A DNA stretch of 64,000 nucleotides from Alkalimarinus alittae (GCF_026016465.1 NZ_CP100390.1:3756001-3820000); one strand, 5' to 3'. Counted from the stretch's first letter, positions 9,638 to 20,345 are shown. Notes: generated by a model not told the origin, from the letters alone. Numbers and translations: made by a program.

Positions 9638-10792
9638 ATGCACCGCTGTTTTTTCTTTTATAACAGCAAACCTCTAATCCCTGACAATCTAAGGGGAAAG
9701 AGAAGGATAATTACGGCGCGAAAGGATATGGCACATCACCACGATGATTTAACGCAAGCAGTTCGATACTTAAAACTCACCCTACCCGAGATGTGCAGAC
9801 GGGAAATACCTACAACGCCAGAAAACTATGCAGTCTGGTATGAGTTTACGACCGGCACTAATTTTGAACTAAAACAAAAAATAAACAGCCTAATCAAAAA
9901 TAACACCCCCTTCTCAGAAGAAATTAACACTAATCTATATACGCAATACATCGAAAACGGGCAACAGATAGCCGTTGATGAGATCAGAGACAACGTTAGA
10001 AAAATCATTAATGAGCTTCTATTACAAGTCTCGAACGAAGAGAGCGGCCTAGGACAATATGCAAAATCTCTTGAAACGTTTTCTGAAAAAGTAAACGATA
10101 ACACTGACGCCAACACAATTAGTCTTTTAATTACTGAGCTTCTAACAGAAACCCGCAAAAGAGAAGAAGCGACTCATAATCTTCAGGCAACACTCGATAA
10201 CATGGCTCAGGAGATGACGAATTTAAGGGAAGAGGTTGAACGTCTCAACGACGAAGCAAGCATTGACGCTTTAACCAGGGTTAAAAATCGACGAGCGTTC
10301 AATATAGCTTTAGAGAAATCAATATCCGCTAGCAAGATAAATTCAGCCGAGCTAGCGCTTCTAATATTGGATATCGATCACTTTAAACAGTTCAATGATC
10401 AGTTTGGACATATCACAGGTGACAAAGTACTTCGCTTTGTGGCAACCATATTACAAAAAAATGTTAAAGGAAACGATACCGTAGCACGGTTTGGAGGCGA
10501 AGAATTTGCGGTAATATTACCTGAAACATCTTATGGCAATGCGCTTTCTGTTGCCGAAAATATTCGTTCGCGAATTGCAGATCAAATGCTAACAGACAGT
10601 ACGGCTAATATTAAACTGGGCTCTGTTCATGCATCAATTGGGGCTGCGACCTACCGCTATGGTGAGAGCCCTGAAGAGTTTATTAGACGAGCTGACCAAT
10701 GTCTATATAAGGCAAAAAGAGACGGGCGGAACAGGGTCATTGGTGAACAGGAAATTACAGAACAGCCGCATTCAAACGAGCAAAAAATTTAG
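9638..10792 (+). CDS. Diguanylate cyclase (GGDEF domain), start uncertain
   Basis: Cytoplasmic GGDEF protein that should make c-di-GMP from two GTP. An N-terminal helical region (PENYAVWYEF motif, seen in a family of Pseudomonas-type cyclases) is followed by a coiled-coil linker with NLREEVERLNDEAS and the cyclase domain with DIDHFKQFND and an intact GGEEF. The inhibitory I-site RxxD is replaced by KGND, so product inhibition may be weak. The 384-residue version starts at 9638, where TAGGG lies about 6 bases upstream. A start at 9728 (MAHHHDD) fits the family's usual N-terminus better, but its upstream AGGA is very close to the ATG. No signal or membrane segment is seen. It stands alone, convergent with argB. 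Confidence 0.88.
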   Translation: MHRCFFFYNSKPLIPDNLRGKRRIITARKDMAHHHDDLTQAVRYLKLTLPEMCRREIPTTPENYAVWYEFTTGTNFELKQKINSLIKNNTPFSEEINTNLYTQYIENGQQIAVDEIRDNVRKIINELLLQVSNEESGLGQYAKSLETFSEKVNDNTDANTISLLITELLTETRKREEATHNLQATLDNMAQEMTNLREEVERLNDEASIDALTRVKNRRAFNIALEKSISASKINSAELALLILDIDHFKQFNDQFGHITGDKVLRFVATILQKNVKGNDTVARFGGEEFAVILPETSYGNALSVAENIRSRIADQMLTDSTANIKLGSVHASIGAATYRYGESPEEFIRRADQCLYKAKRDGRNRVIGEQEITEQPHSNEQKI

Positions 10793-10875
10793 TCCTGAGA
10801 TATATCAAGATACACCTAAGAAGCTGATATCTAAAGGGCCAAAAGCCTCTAGATTCAGCCTCTACAGGTCACTCT

Positions 10876-11796
<921 letters not shown>

Positions 11797-11801
11797 TCAA
11801 A

Positions 11802-14438
11802 CTAGAACGTCAGCTCTAGCTCTGGGTCAATCATTAATAACTGTTCTCGGAATACTTGCTGAATACGCGACAAAGAGTCTTCATCATCAGCCTCAAAGCG
11901 CAACACTAAGCTAGGCGTAGTATTGGATGCTCGACACAACCCCCAGCCGTCAGGATAATCAACGCGCACACCATCAATCGTCGATATATTTCCGCCTTCG
12001 AAACGGCCCTGTTCATGCAGAGACTCAATTAAGCTGAACTTCCCTTCATCCGTCACTGCAATATTAATCTCTGGTGTACTGATATCTTCAGGGAAGCTTT
12101 CGAATACGTCATTCGATGACCGCTCATCGATACCTAACACTTCTAATAAGCGTGCCGCACTATATAGCCCATCATCAAAGCCGAACCATCGCTCTTTGAA
12201 GAATATGTGCCCGCTCATTTCGCCTGCTAACAGCGCACCTGTCTCCTTCATTTTTGCTTTTATCAAGGAGTGTCCCGTTTTCCACATAATAGGACGCCCG
12301 CCATAACCACTAATAAGGCCGTTAAGGCGTCGAGAGCACTTAACGTCAAAAATAACATCGGCCCCAGGGTTTCGAGATACAACATCCTTAGCAAAAAGCA
12401 TTAATAGTCGATCTGGCCAGATAATTTTACCTGTATTGGTAACCACGCCCACTCGGTCACCATCGCCATCAAACGCAATACCGAGATCAGCCCCCTCTTC
12501 TTCAACTTTTCGAATCAAATCTTGAAGGTTTTCAGGCTTACCTGGGTCTGGATGGTGATTTGGAAAGGTTCCGTCAATGTCGCAATATAGCGGAATAACT
12601 TCACAGCCTAACTCTTCTATTAACGCTGGTCCAAGTTCTCCGGCAACACCGTTACCCGCGTCAACGACAACTTTAAGCGGTGCAGCTACCGCAATATCAT
12701 TCAGGATAACATCTAAATAATCCCGGCTAACATCTTGCTGACTCACCTGACCGGCACCCGACGCGTAATCCTGAACTAAAATTCGGTCATATAACTTCTG
12801 TACATCATCACCCGCTAACGTCTCTCCGCCCAACATCATCTTAAAGCCATTATAATTAGCAGGATTATGACTACCTGTAATCATGACACCAGAACCCGTA
12901 TTAAGGTGATGAGTCGCAAAATAAAGCACGGGGGTTGGTACTTGCCCAATATTGATTACCTGTCGCCCAGTCTGAACCAAGCCGTTAATCAGCGCTTCTG
13001 CCAGTTCTGGACTCGATAGTCGACCATCATACCCTACGCAAATAGTAGGCTGCCCACGCTTTGCGGCCTCACTACCTATCGCCAAACCAATTTGCATGAC
13101 GATTTCTGGTGTTAATGTATCTCCTACTATTCCGCGAATATCATAGGCTCGAAAAATCGACTGAGGCACATCAACTAATACGCCTTCTGACTCTGTCAGC
13201 AAGTCATCATCTAATGAATCTAGCGGATCTAAGCCATCCGAAGCACCAAGACCAAGGAGGTCATCGTCACCGTCCATCATGTCAATATCAAGGTCATCAT
13301 TCCCCTGAAATAGTGGGTCCGCGTGGTCTTTCTCTTCAACTATTTTCGCCTGCGCTTTTTTCGCCTCAGCCACCGAGTCCATTTTTTTGTCAGCCGCTAC
13401 AGCAAGGCGCTGCATCGTTGCAGCCATTGAATGAAACATGGCAAACTTAACGGCTGGAACTCTTTTTCTTTCTGCATTAAATAGGCTTTGCGCATACTGA
13501 GTGACGGCCATCGACTCCGCTCTAAGGTGTTTGAAAAGAGACATTAAGGGTAGCGCTGTCACCAATAACACTAAAACGGCACACCCCGCTATTAACATCC
13601 AAAACAGCCCTACATCAACGAAAGCATCAGAAGATACCGCAGGCTGAAAACGAACCTGCCAGTGAGGTATCGAGGTGTCACGGGAAAGCACTTCTTCGCT
13701 ACCACTCCCCATCGCTGCTACCACTTGCTCTGAGCTACCAAAAACCTGAACCAAGCTCAACTTTCCAGCCTCAACACCCGATACAAGCTTTAAGCTTTCT
13801 AATAGTAGGCCTTTTTCAAAAACGACCAATAATACACCCGTAACATTACCTGTCTGCTTGTTTTTCACCGGTGCTGCGGCCTGAACTAGCCATTCGCCCT
13901 CCCTCAAAAAAGCCTCTATATGCGGATTCTCATCTTTCTCTGCTCTTTTTATGAGATCAAGACTTGAAAAACCTAGGGGGGTTTCAGCATCCGCATCCCT
14001 CGTCGCTAAGCCTCGCTTGAAAAAATACACTTTGGATACATAAGGTAAAAATCCTTCAATGTCTTTTTCCATCGACTCTCGCGCCGTAGTATCGTCAAGC
14101 GCGGCGGCTACCGTATCTAAGGTCGCGATACTATCAAGTTCCCTCTTTATAAAACTCACACGCTGATCGATCTGAAGTTGCGCGCTTGATAATGCAATTT
14201 CTGACATAGATTGACTTACACGCTTTTCAGCGGAACCAATCACCGTCATTTGAATTAAATAACCCACCAAGACTATTGTTAATAGAGCGCACGCTAACGC
14301 AATGTATAACGGAGGAGTCAGGTGCTTAAATTTAGCCCCTGCAGGTTTATCAACTTTCTTCTTTAGCGCCTTTGCCTTAGCTTTCTCATCAACCACCGAA
14401 GCGTTGTCTTCTGGTTTATTTTTTTTACCTAGCTTCAT
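11802..14438 (-). CDS. algC: Phosphomannomutase/phosphoglucomutase with N-terminal membrane-sensor extension
   Basis: The 878-residue product joins two parts. Residues 425-878 are a full alpha-D-phosphohexomutase: phosphoserine loop TGSHNP (Ser523), metal loop DGDGDR and sugar-binding GEMSGH. This enzyme interconverts mannose/glucose 6- and 1-phosphates for LPS and exopolysaccharide precursors. Ahead of it are a lysine-rich N-terminus, a membrane helix (about 43-65), a periplasmic region of about 210 residues (66-276, cache/sensor-like by layout), a second helix (277-299), a helical linker and a very acidic Asp-rich stretch (about 378-418). Classical AlgC is about 460 residues. I recall long forms in Pseudomonas and relatives, so the fusion is probably genuine rather than a mis-start. 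It is cotranscribed with argB downstream and probably dut upstream. Confidence 0.93.
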   Translation of the reverse strand: MKLGKKNKPEDNASVVDEKAKAKALKKKVDKPAGAKFKHLTPPLYIALACALLTIVLVGYLIQMTVIGSAEKRVSQSMSEIALSSAQLQIDQRVSFIKRELDSIATLDTVAAALDDTTARESMEKDIEGFLPYVSKVYFFKRGLATRDADAETPLGFSSLDLIKRAEKDENPHIEAFLREGEWLVQAAAPVKNKQTGNVTGVLLVVFEKGLLLESLKLVSGVEAGKLSLVQVFGSSEQVVAAMGSGSEEVLSRDTSIPHWQVRFQPAVSSDAFVDVGLFWMLIAGCAVLVLLVTALPLMSLFKHLRAESMAVTQYAQSLFNAERKRVPAVKFAMFHSMAATMQRLAVAADKKMDSVAEAKKAQAKIVEEKDHADPLFQGNDDLDIDMMDGDDDLLGLGASDGLDPLDSLDDDLLTESEGVLVDVPQSIFRAYDIRGIVGDTLTPEIVMQIGLAIGSEAAKRGQPTICVGYDGRLSSPELAEALINGLVQTGRQVINIGQVPTPVLYFATHHLNTGSGVMITGSHNPANYNGFKMMLGGETLAGDDVQKLYDRILVQDYASGAGQVSQQDVSRDYLDVILNDIAVAAPLKVVVDAGNGVAGELGPALIEELGCEVIPLYCDIDGTFPNHHPDPGKPENLQDLIRKVEEEGADLGIAFDGDGDRVGVVTNTGKIIWPDRLLMLFAKDVVSRNPGADVIFDVKCSRRLNGLISGYGGRPIMWKTGHSLIKAKMKETGALLAGEMSGHIFFKERWFGFDDGLYSAARLLEVLGIDERSSNDVFESFPEDISTPEINIAVTDEGKFSLIESLHEQGRFEGGNISTIDGVRVDYPDGWGLCRASNTTPSLVLRFEADDEDSLSRIQQVFREQLLMIDPELELTF

Positions 14439-14624
14439 AAGGTTTCCCTGTTATGGAAATTAAACTCTGCATAAAATGCCAAATCACCGCTGAAGTTTTT
14501 GTGCGATTAGCTGACGCTATCGCCTCACAAACACCTCAGTCATATAAATCAATATATCGATAAGTGTAGATCAGCTATCAAAAATTGCGCCGACCCTGCA
14601 TAAATACTTACAGCTAAAATTCAG

Positions 14625-15086
14625 CTAGCGTGTTCCTGTTGAGCCAAAACCACCTTCACCTCTATCGCTATCACCAAACTCACTCACAATTTCAAATTCA
14701 GCCTGAACAACAGGAACCAAAACCATCTGAGCAATTCTTTCGCCTACATTAATGGTAAAAGGCTTATCCCCTCGATTCCAACAAGACACCATTAACTGCC
14801 CCTGATAATCAGAGTCAATAAGCCCCACTAAATTGCCCAGTACAATGCCATGTTTATGCCCTAATCCTGAGCGCGGTAGTAAAACGGCAGCCAGACTTGG
14901 ATCTTCTATATAAATAGCCATGCCTGTCGGGACCAAAATAGTCTCACCCGGAAGGATCTCAGTGGCCTCATCAACGCAAGCTCTTAGATCAATCCCTGCC
15001 GACCCTTCGGTTGCATAGGTGGGCATTGGGATCTCTCCCCCTATTCGGGAGTCCATAATTTTTAACTGAAGACTTTTCTTTGACAT
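14625..15086 (-). CDS. dut: dUTP diphosphatase
   Basis: A 153-residue trimeric dUTPase that hydrolyses dUTP to dUMP, keeping uracil out of DNA and feeding dTMP synthesis. All family motifs are present: [26 protein letters not shown] (catalytic Asp), and the C-terminal glycine-rich arm [10 protein letters not shown] that closes over the substrate. The length equals that of E. coli Dut (about 151). It sits between coaBC and algC in the same orientation; a 186-bp gap before algC leaves room for a separate promoter there. Confidence 0.97.
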   Translation of the reverse strand: MSKKSLQLKIMDSRIGGEIPMPTYATEGSAGIDLRACVDEATEILPGETILVPTGMAIYIEDPSLAAVLLPRSGLGHKHGIVLGNLVGLIDSDYQGQLMVSCWNRGDKPFTINVGERIAQMVLVPVVQAEFEIVSEFGDSDRGEGGFGSTGTR

Positions 15087-15142
15087 AACCTAACTCTCAA
15101 TACGTTTCTATCTATAAATAATGTGTAAACCGATTTTTTCGG

Positions 15143-16339
15143 TTAAGGCTGCATATTTGAAACGATAAGTTCCACAATACTTCCCGCCAATATTAATTTA
15201 CTTTGCTGAGAAAATGACTGACTACCACCATCCCAGAGTACGGTTACGGCGTTATCTTCACTGTTAAAACCAATTCGCTGATCCGATACATCGTTAGCGA
15301 CGATCATATCGAGTTTTTTGTTTTTCAGTTTCCCTTCTGCATAGGCAATTACGTCTTGAGTCTCGGCAGCAAAGCCCACCGTAAACGGTTTATCTGGCCG
15401 CGCCGCAATCGATGCCACAATATCGGGGTTTTTGATCAGTTCTATAACCATTTTACGTTGGCTTTTTTTGATTTTCTGTTCTGGCACCGCTTCAGGCCGA
15501 TAATCTGCCACGGCCGCAGACGCAATAAATATATCGCACCCTTGATCAGTCGCTTTTTCCGCCGCATTCAGCATATCTAATGCCGAAGACACAGACGTTA
15601 ACTTCACCCCACTGGGTGCTGGTAAGGCAACAGGGCCCGATATCAACTCAACGGTAGCACCCGCATCTCTTGCCGCAACCGCTAACGCATAGCCCATTTT
15701 TCCGGAACTATGATTAGATACATACCTAACAGGGTCAATTGCTTCTCTTGTTGGACCTGCCGTAATAACGACCCTTTTACCATGCAAAGGGCCATGACAA
15801 AAATAATTATTAATACATGCATGCAACTGCTCAGGCTCAAGCATTCGCCCCAACCCGACGTCACCGCATGCCTGCTCACCTTCACCTGGACCCCAAATAT
15901 AGACATTTAGCGCTTGGGTGAGTTCATTTATATTGCGTTGGGTGCGGCTGTTTTTCCACATCGCCTGATTCATCGCTGGCGCGATAGCAATCGGTGCTTC
16001 GGTAGCAAGGCATAACGTTGTTAACAAGTCGTTGGCCATGCCCACAGTAAAACGAGCAATAAAATCGGCCGACGCAGGCGCAACAACAACCATCTCAGCC
16101 CATTTAGCGAGTTCTATATGCCCCATTCCTGCTTCTGCTTCCGTATCTAGCAAACTCAAATGGACAGGGTTTCCCGATAGCGCCTGCAGGGTAAGGGGCG
16201 TAATAAACGCCTTCCCTCCTTCAGTCATCACTACGCGCACATTGGCACCCGACTTTATCAGAAGTCTTGCAAGTTCTGCGGTTTTATAAGCAGCAATGCC
16301 ACCTGTGATACCGACTAGTATTCGACGACCATTTAACAT
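15143..16339 (-). CDS. coaBC: Bifunctional phosphopantothenoylcysteine decarboxylase/synthetase
   Basis: Makes 4'-phosphopantetheine from 4'-phosphopantothenate and cysteine in coenzyme A synthesis. The N-terminal CoaC flavoprotein half shows GITGGIAAYK, the catalytic His in GHIELAKWA, the PAMNQAMW substrate clamp and the ACGDVG active-site cysteine. The CoaB half begins near VVITAGPTREAID and contains KNPDIVASI and the NKKLDMIVAND motif. I use the ATG at 16339 (398 residues) because the protein then begins MLNGRRILVGITGG as in the family; an in-frame upstream ATG at 16381 adds 14 unrelated residues and lacks a ribosome-binding site. It is upstream of dut and divergent from radC. Confidence 0.95.
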   Translation of the reverse strand: MLNGRRILVGITGGIAAYKTAELARLLIKSGANVRVVMTEGGKAFITPLTLQALSGNPVHLSLLDTEAEAGMGHIELAKWAEMVVVAPASADFIARFTVGMANDLLTTLCLATEAPIAIAPAMNQAMWKNSRTQRNINELTQALNVYIWGPGEGEQACGDVGLGRMLEPEQLHACINNYFCHGPLHGKRVVITAGPTREAIDPVRYVSNHSSGKMGYALAVAARDAGATVELISGPVALPAPSGVKLTSVSSALDMLNAAEKATDQGCDIFIASAAVADYRPEAVPEQKIKKSQRKMVIELIKNPDIVASIAARPDKPFTVGFAAETQDVIAYAEGKLKNKKLDMIVANDVSDQRIGFNSEDNAVTVLWDGGSQSFSQQSKLILAGSIVELIVSNMQP

Positions 16340-16543
16340 AAAAACCACGCACCAAAATATCGACTTAACGTTCGCATACAAACACAGAGAAATAAAAATA
16401 ATAAATTGCGGACTAAGATAACATCTGAATGATCTTTTTTCACTCCATCATTACCATCAACTCTCCACTTAAGTTACAATTTTCACTTGGTTATGGAAAA
16501 CCAACACTCAGGCTTAACGCCCACCACTAAACAAGGAAGTAAA

Positions 16544-17218
16544 ATGGCTATTTCAGACTGGCCCGTCAACGAACGTCCCAGAGAAAAACTGCTCGATAAA
16601 GGCCCTCACGCATTGAGCGACGCAGAACTGCTCGCCATATTCTTACGCACTGGCATCCCCGGAAAAACAGCTGTAGACCTCTCTCGTGAGCTTCTCGTGC
16701 GATTTGGAAGTCTCAGAGCCATGTTCTCTTCGTCGCTCGAAGAGTTTTGCTCAGCCCCAGGCCTTGGTAGCGCTAAATACACGCAACTTCAAGCAACCCT
16801 TGAAATGGCTAAGCGGCACATGCAAGAACAACTTCAGCATGAAAGCGCCCTAACGAGCCCTACCCTGACACGAAACTACCTTAAGTCTAAGCTAATTGGC
16901 CGCCCTTATGAGGTTTTTTGCTGCTTATACCTAGACAATCAACATCGGGTCATTAAATTTGAAGAGTTATTTAGGGGGACTATCGATGGCGCTAGCGTTT
17001 ATCCTAGAGAGGTGGTTAAAAACACCTTAGATAACCAAGCTGCGGCTATTATCTTTGCCCATAACCACCCATCAGGGGTTGCAGAGCCGAGCATTGCCGA
17101 CCAACAAATCACAAAACGCCTCGTTTCTGCGTTAGCGCTCATTGATGTTCGCGTGCTAGACCATATTATTATCGGTAATGGAGAGACTACATCCTTTGCC
17201 GAAAGGGGCTTACTATAA
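16544..17218 (+). CDS. radC: RadC family JAB/MPN-domain protein
   Basis: A 224-residue protein beginning [15 protein letters not shown], with a helix-hairpin-helix-like segment ([14 protein letters not shown]) and a C-terminal JAMM metalloprotease-type domain containing HNHPSG with the downstream aspartate in SIADQQIT. The start at 16544 is preferred over the in-frame ATG at 16487 because AAGGAAG lies 4 bases upstream and the length then matches E. coli RadC (222). Despite the historical name, a DNA-repair role is doubtful and the biochemical activity remains unsettled. It is divergent from coaBC, upstream of rpmB-rpmG, as in many gammaproteobacteria. Confidence 0.95.
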   Translation: MAISDWPVNERPREKLLDKGPHALSDAELLAIFLRTGIPGKTAVDLSRELLVRFGSLRAMFSSSLEEFCSAPGLGSAKYTQLQATLEMAKRHMQEQLQHESALTSPTLTRNYLKSKLIGRPYEVFCCLYLDNQHRVIKFEELFRGTIDGASVYPREVVKNTLDNQAAAIIFAHNHPSGVAEPSIADQQITKRLVSALALIDVRVLDHIIIGNGETTSFAERGLL

Positions 17219-17312
17219 TCAAGCCAAAAATTTAAAACTTTAGTAACAGGTCATATAAATAATAATTCATAGCGCTAGACACACAGTTTTTCATCTTTAA
17301 AGCACGTTTTTT

Positions 17313-17341
17313 TTGCCATTAAAAATGGATTCTGGTATAAA
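17313..17341 (+). promoter_or_regulatory. Sigma-70-type promoter for rpmB-rpmG
   Basis: The -35 box TTGCCA (17313-17318) and the -10 box TATAAA (17336-17341) are separated by exactly 17 bases, with a G directly before the -10. A GGCGGGC run, possibly a discriminator, follows. It predicts a leader of about 85 nt before rpmB, fitting a strongly expressed ribosomal-protein operon. Confidence 0.7.
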
Positions 17342-17351
17342 GGCGGGCTCC

Positions 17352-17417
17352 TTGGCTATGACTCAACATTTAGTCAAGCCAAAGTAAAAGTTTCAATGGT
17401 TACCAACAGACAGTTGG
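17352..17417 (+). promoter_or_regulatory. Two hairpins in the rpmB-rpmG 5' leader
   Basis: TTGGCT (17352-17357) and TGACT (17359-17363) pair with AGTCA (17372-17376) and AGCCAA (17377-17382), leaving one bulged A and an 8-base loop. A second stem, CCAAC/GTTGG (17403-17407/17413-17417), ends 15 bases before the rpmB ATG. The pair could serve leader stability or autoregulation; no known r-protein leader motif is recognised. Confidence 0.45.
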
Positions 17418-17432
17418 AGACGAGGTCAGGAT

Positions 17433-17669
17433 ATGTCAAGAGTTTGTCAGGTTACAGGAAAAAGACCTGTTGCTGGAAATAACGTTTCTCACGCAAAGAA
17501 TCACACTAAGCGCCGTTTTCTGCCTAATTTGCAGAGCCATCGCTTTTGGATTGAAGGCGAAAAGCGTTTTGTTAAATTGCGTGTATCTACTAAAGGAATG
17601 CGCATAATCGACAAGAAAGGTATCGAGCAAGTGTTGTCCGATATGCGTTCACGTGGCGAGAAAATCTAA
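17433..17669 (+). CDS. rpmB: 50S ribosomal protein L28
   Basis: A 78-residue basic protein starting [21 protein letters not shown], the hallmark L28 N-terminus, with the usual gammaproteobacterial length. It belongs to the large ribosomal subunit. GAGG about 8 bases upstream of the ATG serves as ribosome-binding site. It is followed 11 bp later by rpmG, and the pair is driven by the promoter at 17313-17341. The zinc-type CxxC cysteines of some L28 proteins are absent (a single N-terminal cysteine), as normal for this group. Confidence 0.98.
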   Translation: MSRVCQVTGKRPVAGNNVSHAKNHTKRRFLPNLQSHRFWIEGEKRFVKLRVSTKGMRIIDKKGIEQVLSDMRSRGEKI

Positions 17670-17680
17670 GGAGCTTAGAG

Positions 17681-17836
17681 ATGCGCGATAAAATCAAGTT
17701 AGTTTCATCTGCAGGCACCGGTCACTTCTACACGACCGACAAGAACAAGCGTAACATGCCAGAAAAGATGGAAATCAAAAAGTTCGACCCAGTTGTTCGT
17801 AAGCACGTCGCTTATAAAGAAGCTAAAATTAAGTAA
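17681..17836 (+). CDS. rpmG: 50S ribosomal protein L33
   Basis: A 51-residue product beginning [19 protein letters not shown] and ending [11 protein letters not shown], matching the L33 of E. coli in length and sequence character. The zinc-binding cysteines found in some L33 paralogues are absent, so this is the C-minus type. TAAGGAGC upstream is a strong ribosome-binding site overlapping the end of rpmB (11-bp gap). A rho-independent terminator follows about 65 bp downstream. Confidence 0.97.
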   Translation: MRDKIKLVSSAGTGHFYTTDKNKRNMPEKMEIKKFDPVVRKHVAYKEAKIK

Positions 17837-17900
17837 TTAATCAGGCCTCTGCTCTGGGTAAAGCCTTAAACCAGCCGTCTCCAGAAGTGCTAAGAACACG

Positions 17901-17930
17901 AAAAGACCTCGCATTTTGCGAGGTTTTTTT
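17901..17930 (+). terminator. Rho-independent terminator of rpmB-rpmG
   Basis: CCTCGC (17907-17912) and GCGAGG (17918-17923) form a stem with a 5-base loop, followed by seven T (17924-17930). The A-run on the 5' side is short, so it works mainly for the plus strand. Confidence 0.9.
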
Positions 17931-17964
17931 ATGCCTGCGATCTTATCTTAAGAATCTTACAGGC

Positions 17965-17997
17965 ACAAAAAAGCCGCATTAAAAATGCGGCTTTTTA
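17965..17997 (-). terminator. Terminator of the malic enzyme gene
   Basis: AAAAAGCCGCATT and AATGCGGCTTTTT form a near-perfect stem with a 3-base loop. Read leftwards it ends in a T-run just after the maeB stop; it is symmetric and could stop both strands. Confidence 0.88.
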
Positions 17998-18018
17998 AAC
18001 TCACAACACTTTCGATAT

Positions 18019-19284
18019 TTAGATAATATCGTCAATAGAGTTAAGTGGGTAGTGCGCAGGGTAAGGCAAGTTAGCCACACCTGAATCAACAGCAGCCTTA
18101 GCAACAGCGGCAGATACAACTGTCAACAAACGAGTATCAAGTGGCTTAGGAATAATATTATCCTTACCATACTCTAAAGCTTCGCCGCCGTATGCATCAA
18201 TAACAGCCTGTGGCACTGGCTCTTTTGCCAATTCTCTGATCGCGTGAACTGCAGCAACTTTCATTTCTTCGTTTATAACCTTAGCACGCACATCTAGAGC
18301 GCCACGGAAGATGAAAGGAAAGCCAAGAACGTTGTTAACCTGGTTAGGATAATCAGAACGTCCTGTCGCCATGATCAAGTCATCACGAGTTGCCAATGCA
18401 AGCTCTACCGCAATTTCAGGATCAGGGTTAGAACATGCAAATACAACAGGGTTTGGTGCCATTGATTTTAATGCTTCTGCTGGCAACAAGTTTGGACCAG
18501 ATAAACCAACAAATACGTCAGCGCCGTCACATGCGTCAGCTAAAGTACGCTTATCAGTATCATTCGCAAACATCGCTTTGTACTGATTCAAGTCATCACG
18601 ACCGGAGTGGATAACACCCTTACGATCCAACATGTAAATATTTTCTGAAGCAGCACCACAACTAATAAGCAGCTTCATACATGCAACTGCTGCCGCGCCG
18701 GCACCAAGACACACGATCTTAGCTTCTTCAATTTTCTTACCTTGTAACTCAAGCGCATTCAACATACCTGCAGCCGTTACAATAGCGGTACCATGCTGAT
18801 CGTCATGGAATACTGGAATATCACACTGCTCAATCAAGATACGTTCGATTTCAAAACACTCAGGCGCTTTGATATCTTCAAGGTTAATGCCGCCAAATGT
18901 ATCGGCGATGCGTCGCACTGTATCGATAAACGCCTGAGGGCTCTCAGAGTTTACTTCGATATCAAAAACATCAATACCTGCAAAACGCTTAAATAGAACG
19001 CCTTTACCTTCCATTACAGGCTTACTAGCCAAAGGTCCAAGGTTACCCAGACCAAGAATCGCAGAACCATCAGAAATTACAGCAACCAAGTTACCTTTAG
19101 CCGTATATTTGTACGCATTCTCAGGATCTTTAGCGATCTCGCGAACAGGCTCTGCTACTCCAGGACTATAAGCCAAAGACAAATCTCTGGAAGTTTCTGT
19201 TGGCTTACTGATTTCTACACTAATTTTACCCGCTCTTGGATTCGCGTGGTAATCGAGTGCAGCTTGCTTCATATCTTCAGACAT
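18019..19284 (-). CDS. maeB: NAD(P)-dependent malic enzyme, short form
   Basis: Oxidatively decarboxylates malate to pyruvate and CO2 while reducing NAD(P)+. The 421-residue protein has SPGVAEPV and the [13 protein letters not shown] segment near the N-terminus, metal-binding [10 protein letters not shown] and the nucleotide-binding [11 protein letters not shown]ossmann motif. Unlike E. coli MaeB (about 760 residues) it lacks the C-terminal phosphotransacetylase-like domain, so it is the short type found in Pseudomonas and many bacteria. Cofactor preference cannot be read reliably. It is a single gene with its own terminator. The same gene lies near rpmE-priA in P. aeruginosa as I recall. Confidence 0.93.
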   Translation of the reverse strand: MSEDMKQAALDYHANPRAGKISVEISKPTETSRDLSLAYSPGVAEPVREIAKDPENAYKYTAKGNLVAVISDGSAILGLGNLGPLASKPVMEGKGVLFKRFAGIDVFDIEVNSESPQAFIDTVRRIADTFGGINLEDIKAPECFEIERILIEQCDIPVFHDDQHGTAIVTAAGMLNALELQGKKIEEAKIVCLGAGAAAVACMKLLISCGAASENIYMLDRKGVIHSGRDDLNQYKAMFANDTDKRTLADACDGADVFVGLSGPNLLPAEALKSMAPNPVVFACSNPDPEIAVELALATRDDLIMATGRSDYPNQVNNVLGFPFIFRGALDVRAKVINEEMKVAAVHAIRELAKEPVPQAVIDAYGGEALEYGKDNIIPKPLDTRLLTVVSAAVAKAAVDSGVANLPYPAHYPLNSIDDII

Positions 19285-19499
19285 TGCTTCTTTTCCGTCT
19301 TGACGTTAATTAAATCAGGAAAATCATCAGGGATGTTTCCCTCTCACCTTCTTCAGCGAGCCTGACTATTACCTAGCCACGGGCGCGATATTATCCCTTG
19401 TTTCACTTTTACACACAAGGGTAAGACCAAAACAACAAAGGAAGGCCGGCCAGACACTTGACCTACCTCATATTTTAAAGACCTCATAAAGTCTTATTC

Positions 19500-20345
19500 T
19501 CATAAAACTGGGTCAATAAACGCTGCCGGGTGCTTAACCGACATCATATACGGTTTATATTTTTTTGCTTTCTCTTTTGCACTTAAATTCTTTTTTATCA
19601 ACCAACCGCTCACTATTAACTCTCGCCCCACCAGAGTTTGCAGTCTTTTTTGGTCAAAATATTTCTGCGAAGCCTTAGGTATCATAAGAGCTAACCGCCC
19701 CTCAAACAGCAACCACCAAGTCTTCCCTTCTTTCAAGCGAGCGCGTTCAAGTCGGCCTGACACCAACCGAAAGCCAGTATCTGAGCGCTTCAGCTTTCGA
19801 CTACTTCGTGGCGAGAAATAATGGTCCCCCCACACACCCAATTTAGACGATCTTGCTGCCAACTGAGCCTGTAGCAAGCAATCTTGGTAGGCTATATTCG
19901 GAGGAATTGCGATAGCAAAACCTAATCCCTCTCGAATTAAAGCCGCTTCTATGCTGTCACCTTGCGGGGTAAACGCATAGGCAAGTAAACGACCGTACCG
20001 ATCCTTTGCCTCCTCACCCTCCATCAATCTAACCAAGGCAGGCGTCCCAACAAGTAACGCCAATCGCTGCGCTGCCTGTTTGGCATAAGGTTCGGAGGGC
20101 TTATTTTTCTTACCGAATTCCGGGGTATTAACCCCGATCAATCGGACTTTTCGGCCATCTTTCAAATGCAACGTATCGCCGTCAACCACCCGCTTAACCG
20201 CAGCAAGTTCCATTTCAGAAATTTGCTTTGCAGATGGCTGTTCACACTGTTTCGCGCTGACCTCAATCCCAAAAAACAGCAGGCACAAAAAAAGGGCGCC
20301 CAAAATGGACTCCCTTTTTTGTGATAACTTATCGCCGCGATTCAT
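19500..20345 (-). CDS. Secreted thermonuclease-like (SNase-fold) protein
   Basis: The start at 20345 (281 residues, MNRGDKLSQK...) is chosen because the longer reading frame would run backwards through rpmE. A hydrophobic segment at about residues 15-32 ending VSAKQ predicts export. Residues about 45-185 form a staphylococcal-nuclease fold: VDGDT (calcium aspartate), RLIGVNTPE (catalytic Arg and Glu; the Ca-binding Asp is Asn here) and DRYGR (second Arg). A C-terminal region of about 90 residues resembles an OB-type tail. It is probably a periplasmic or surface nuclease, perhaps for DNA scavenging. It is 22 bp downstream of rpmE. The Asp-to-Asn change is also seen in other family members as I recall, so activity is likely but not certain. 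Confidence 0.82.
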   Translation of the reverse strand: MNRGDKLSQKRESILGALFLCLLFFGIEVSAKQCEQPSAKQISEMELAAVKRVVDGDTLHLKDGRKVRLIGVNTPEFGKKNKPSEPYAKQAAQRLALLVGTPALVRLMEGEEAKDRYGRLLAYAFTPQGDSIEAALIREGLGFAIAIPPNIAYQDCLLQAQLAARSSKLGVWGDHYFSPRSSRKLKRSDTGFRLVSGRLERARLKEGKTWWLLFEGRLALMIPKASQKYFDQKRLQTLVGRELIVSGWLIKKNLSAKEKAKKYKPYMMSVKHPAAFIDPVL

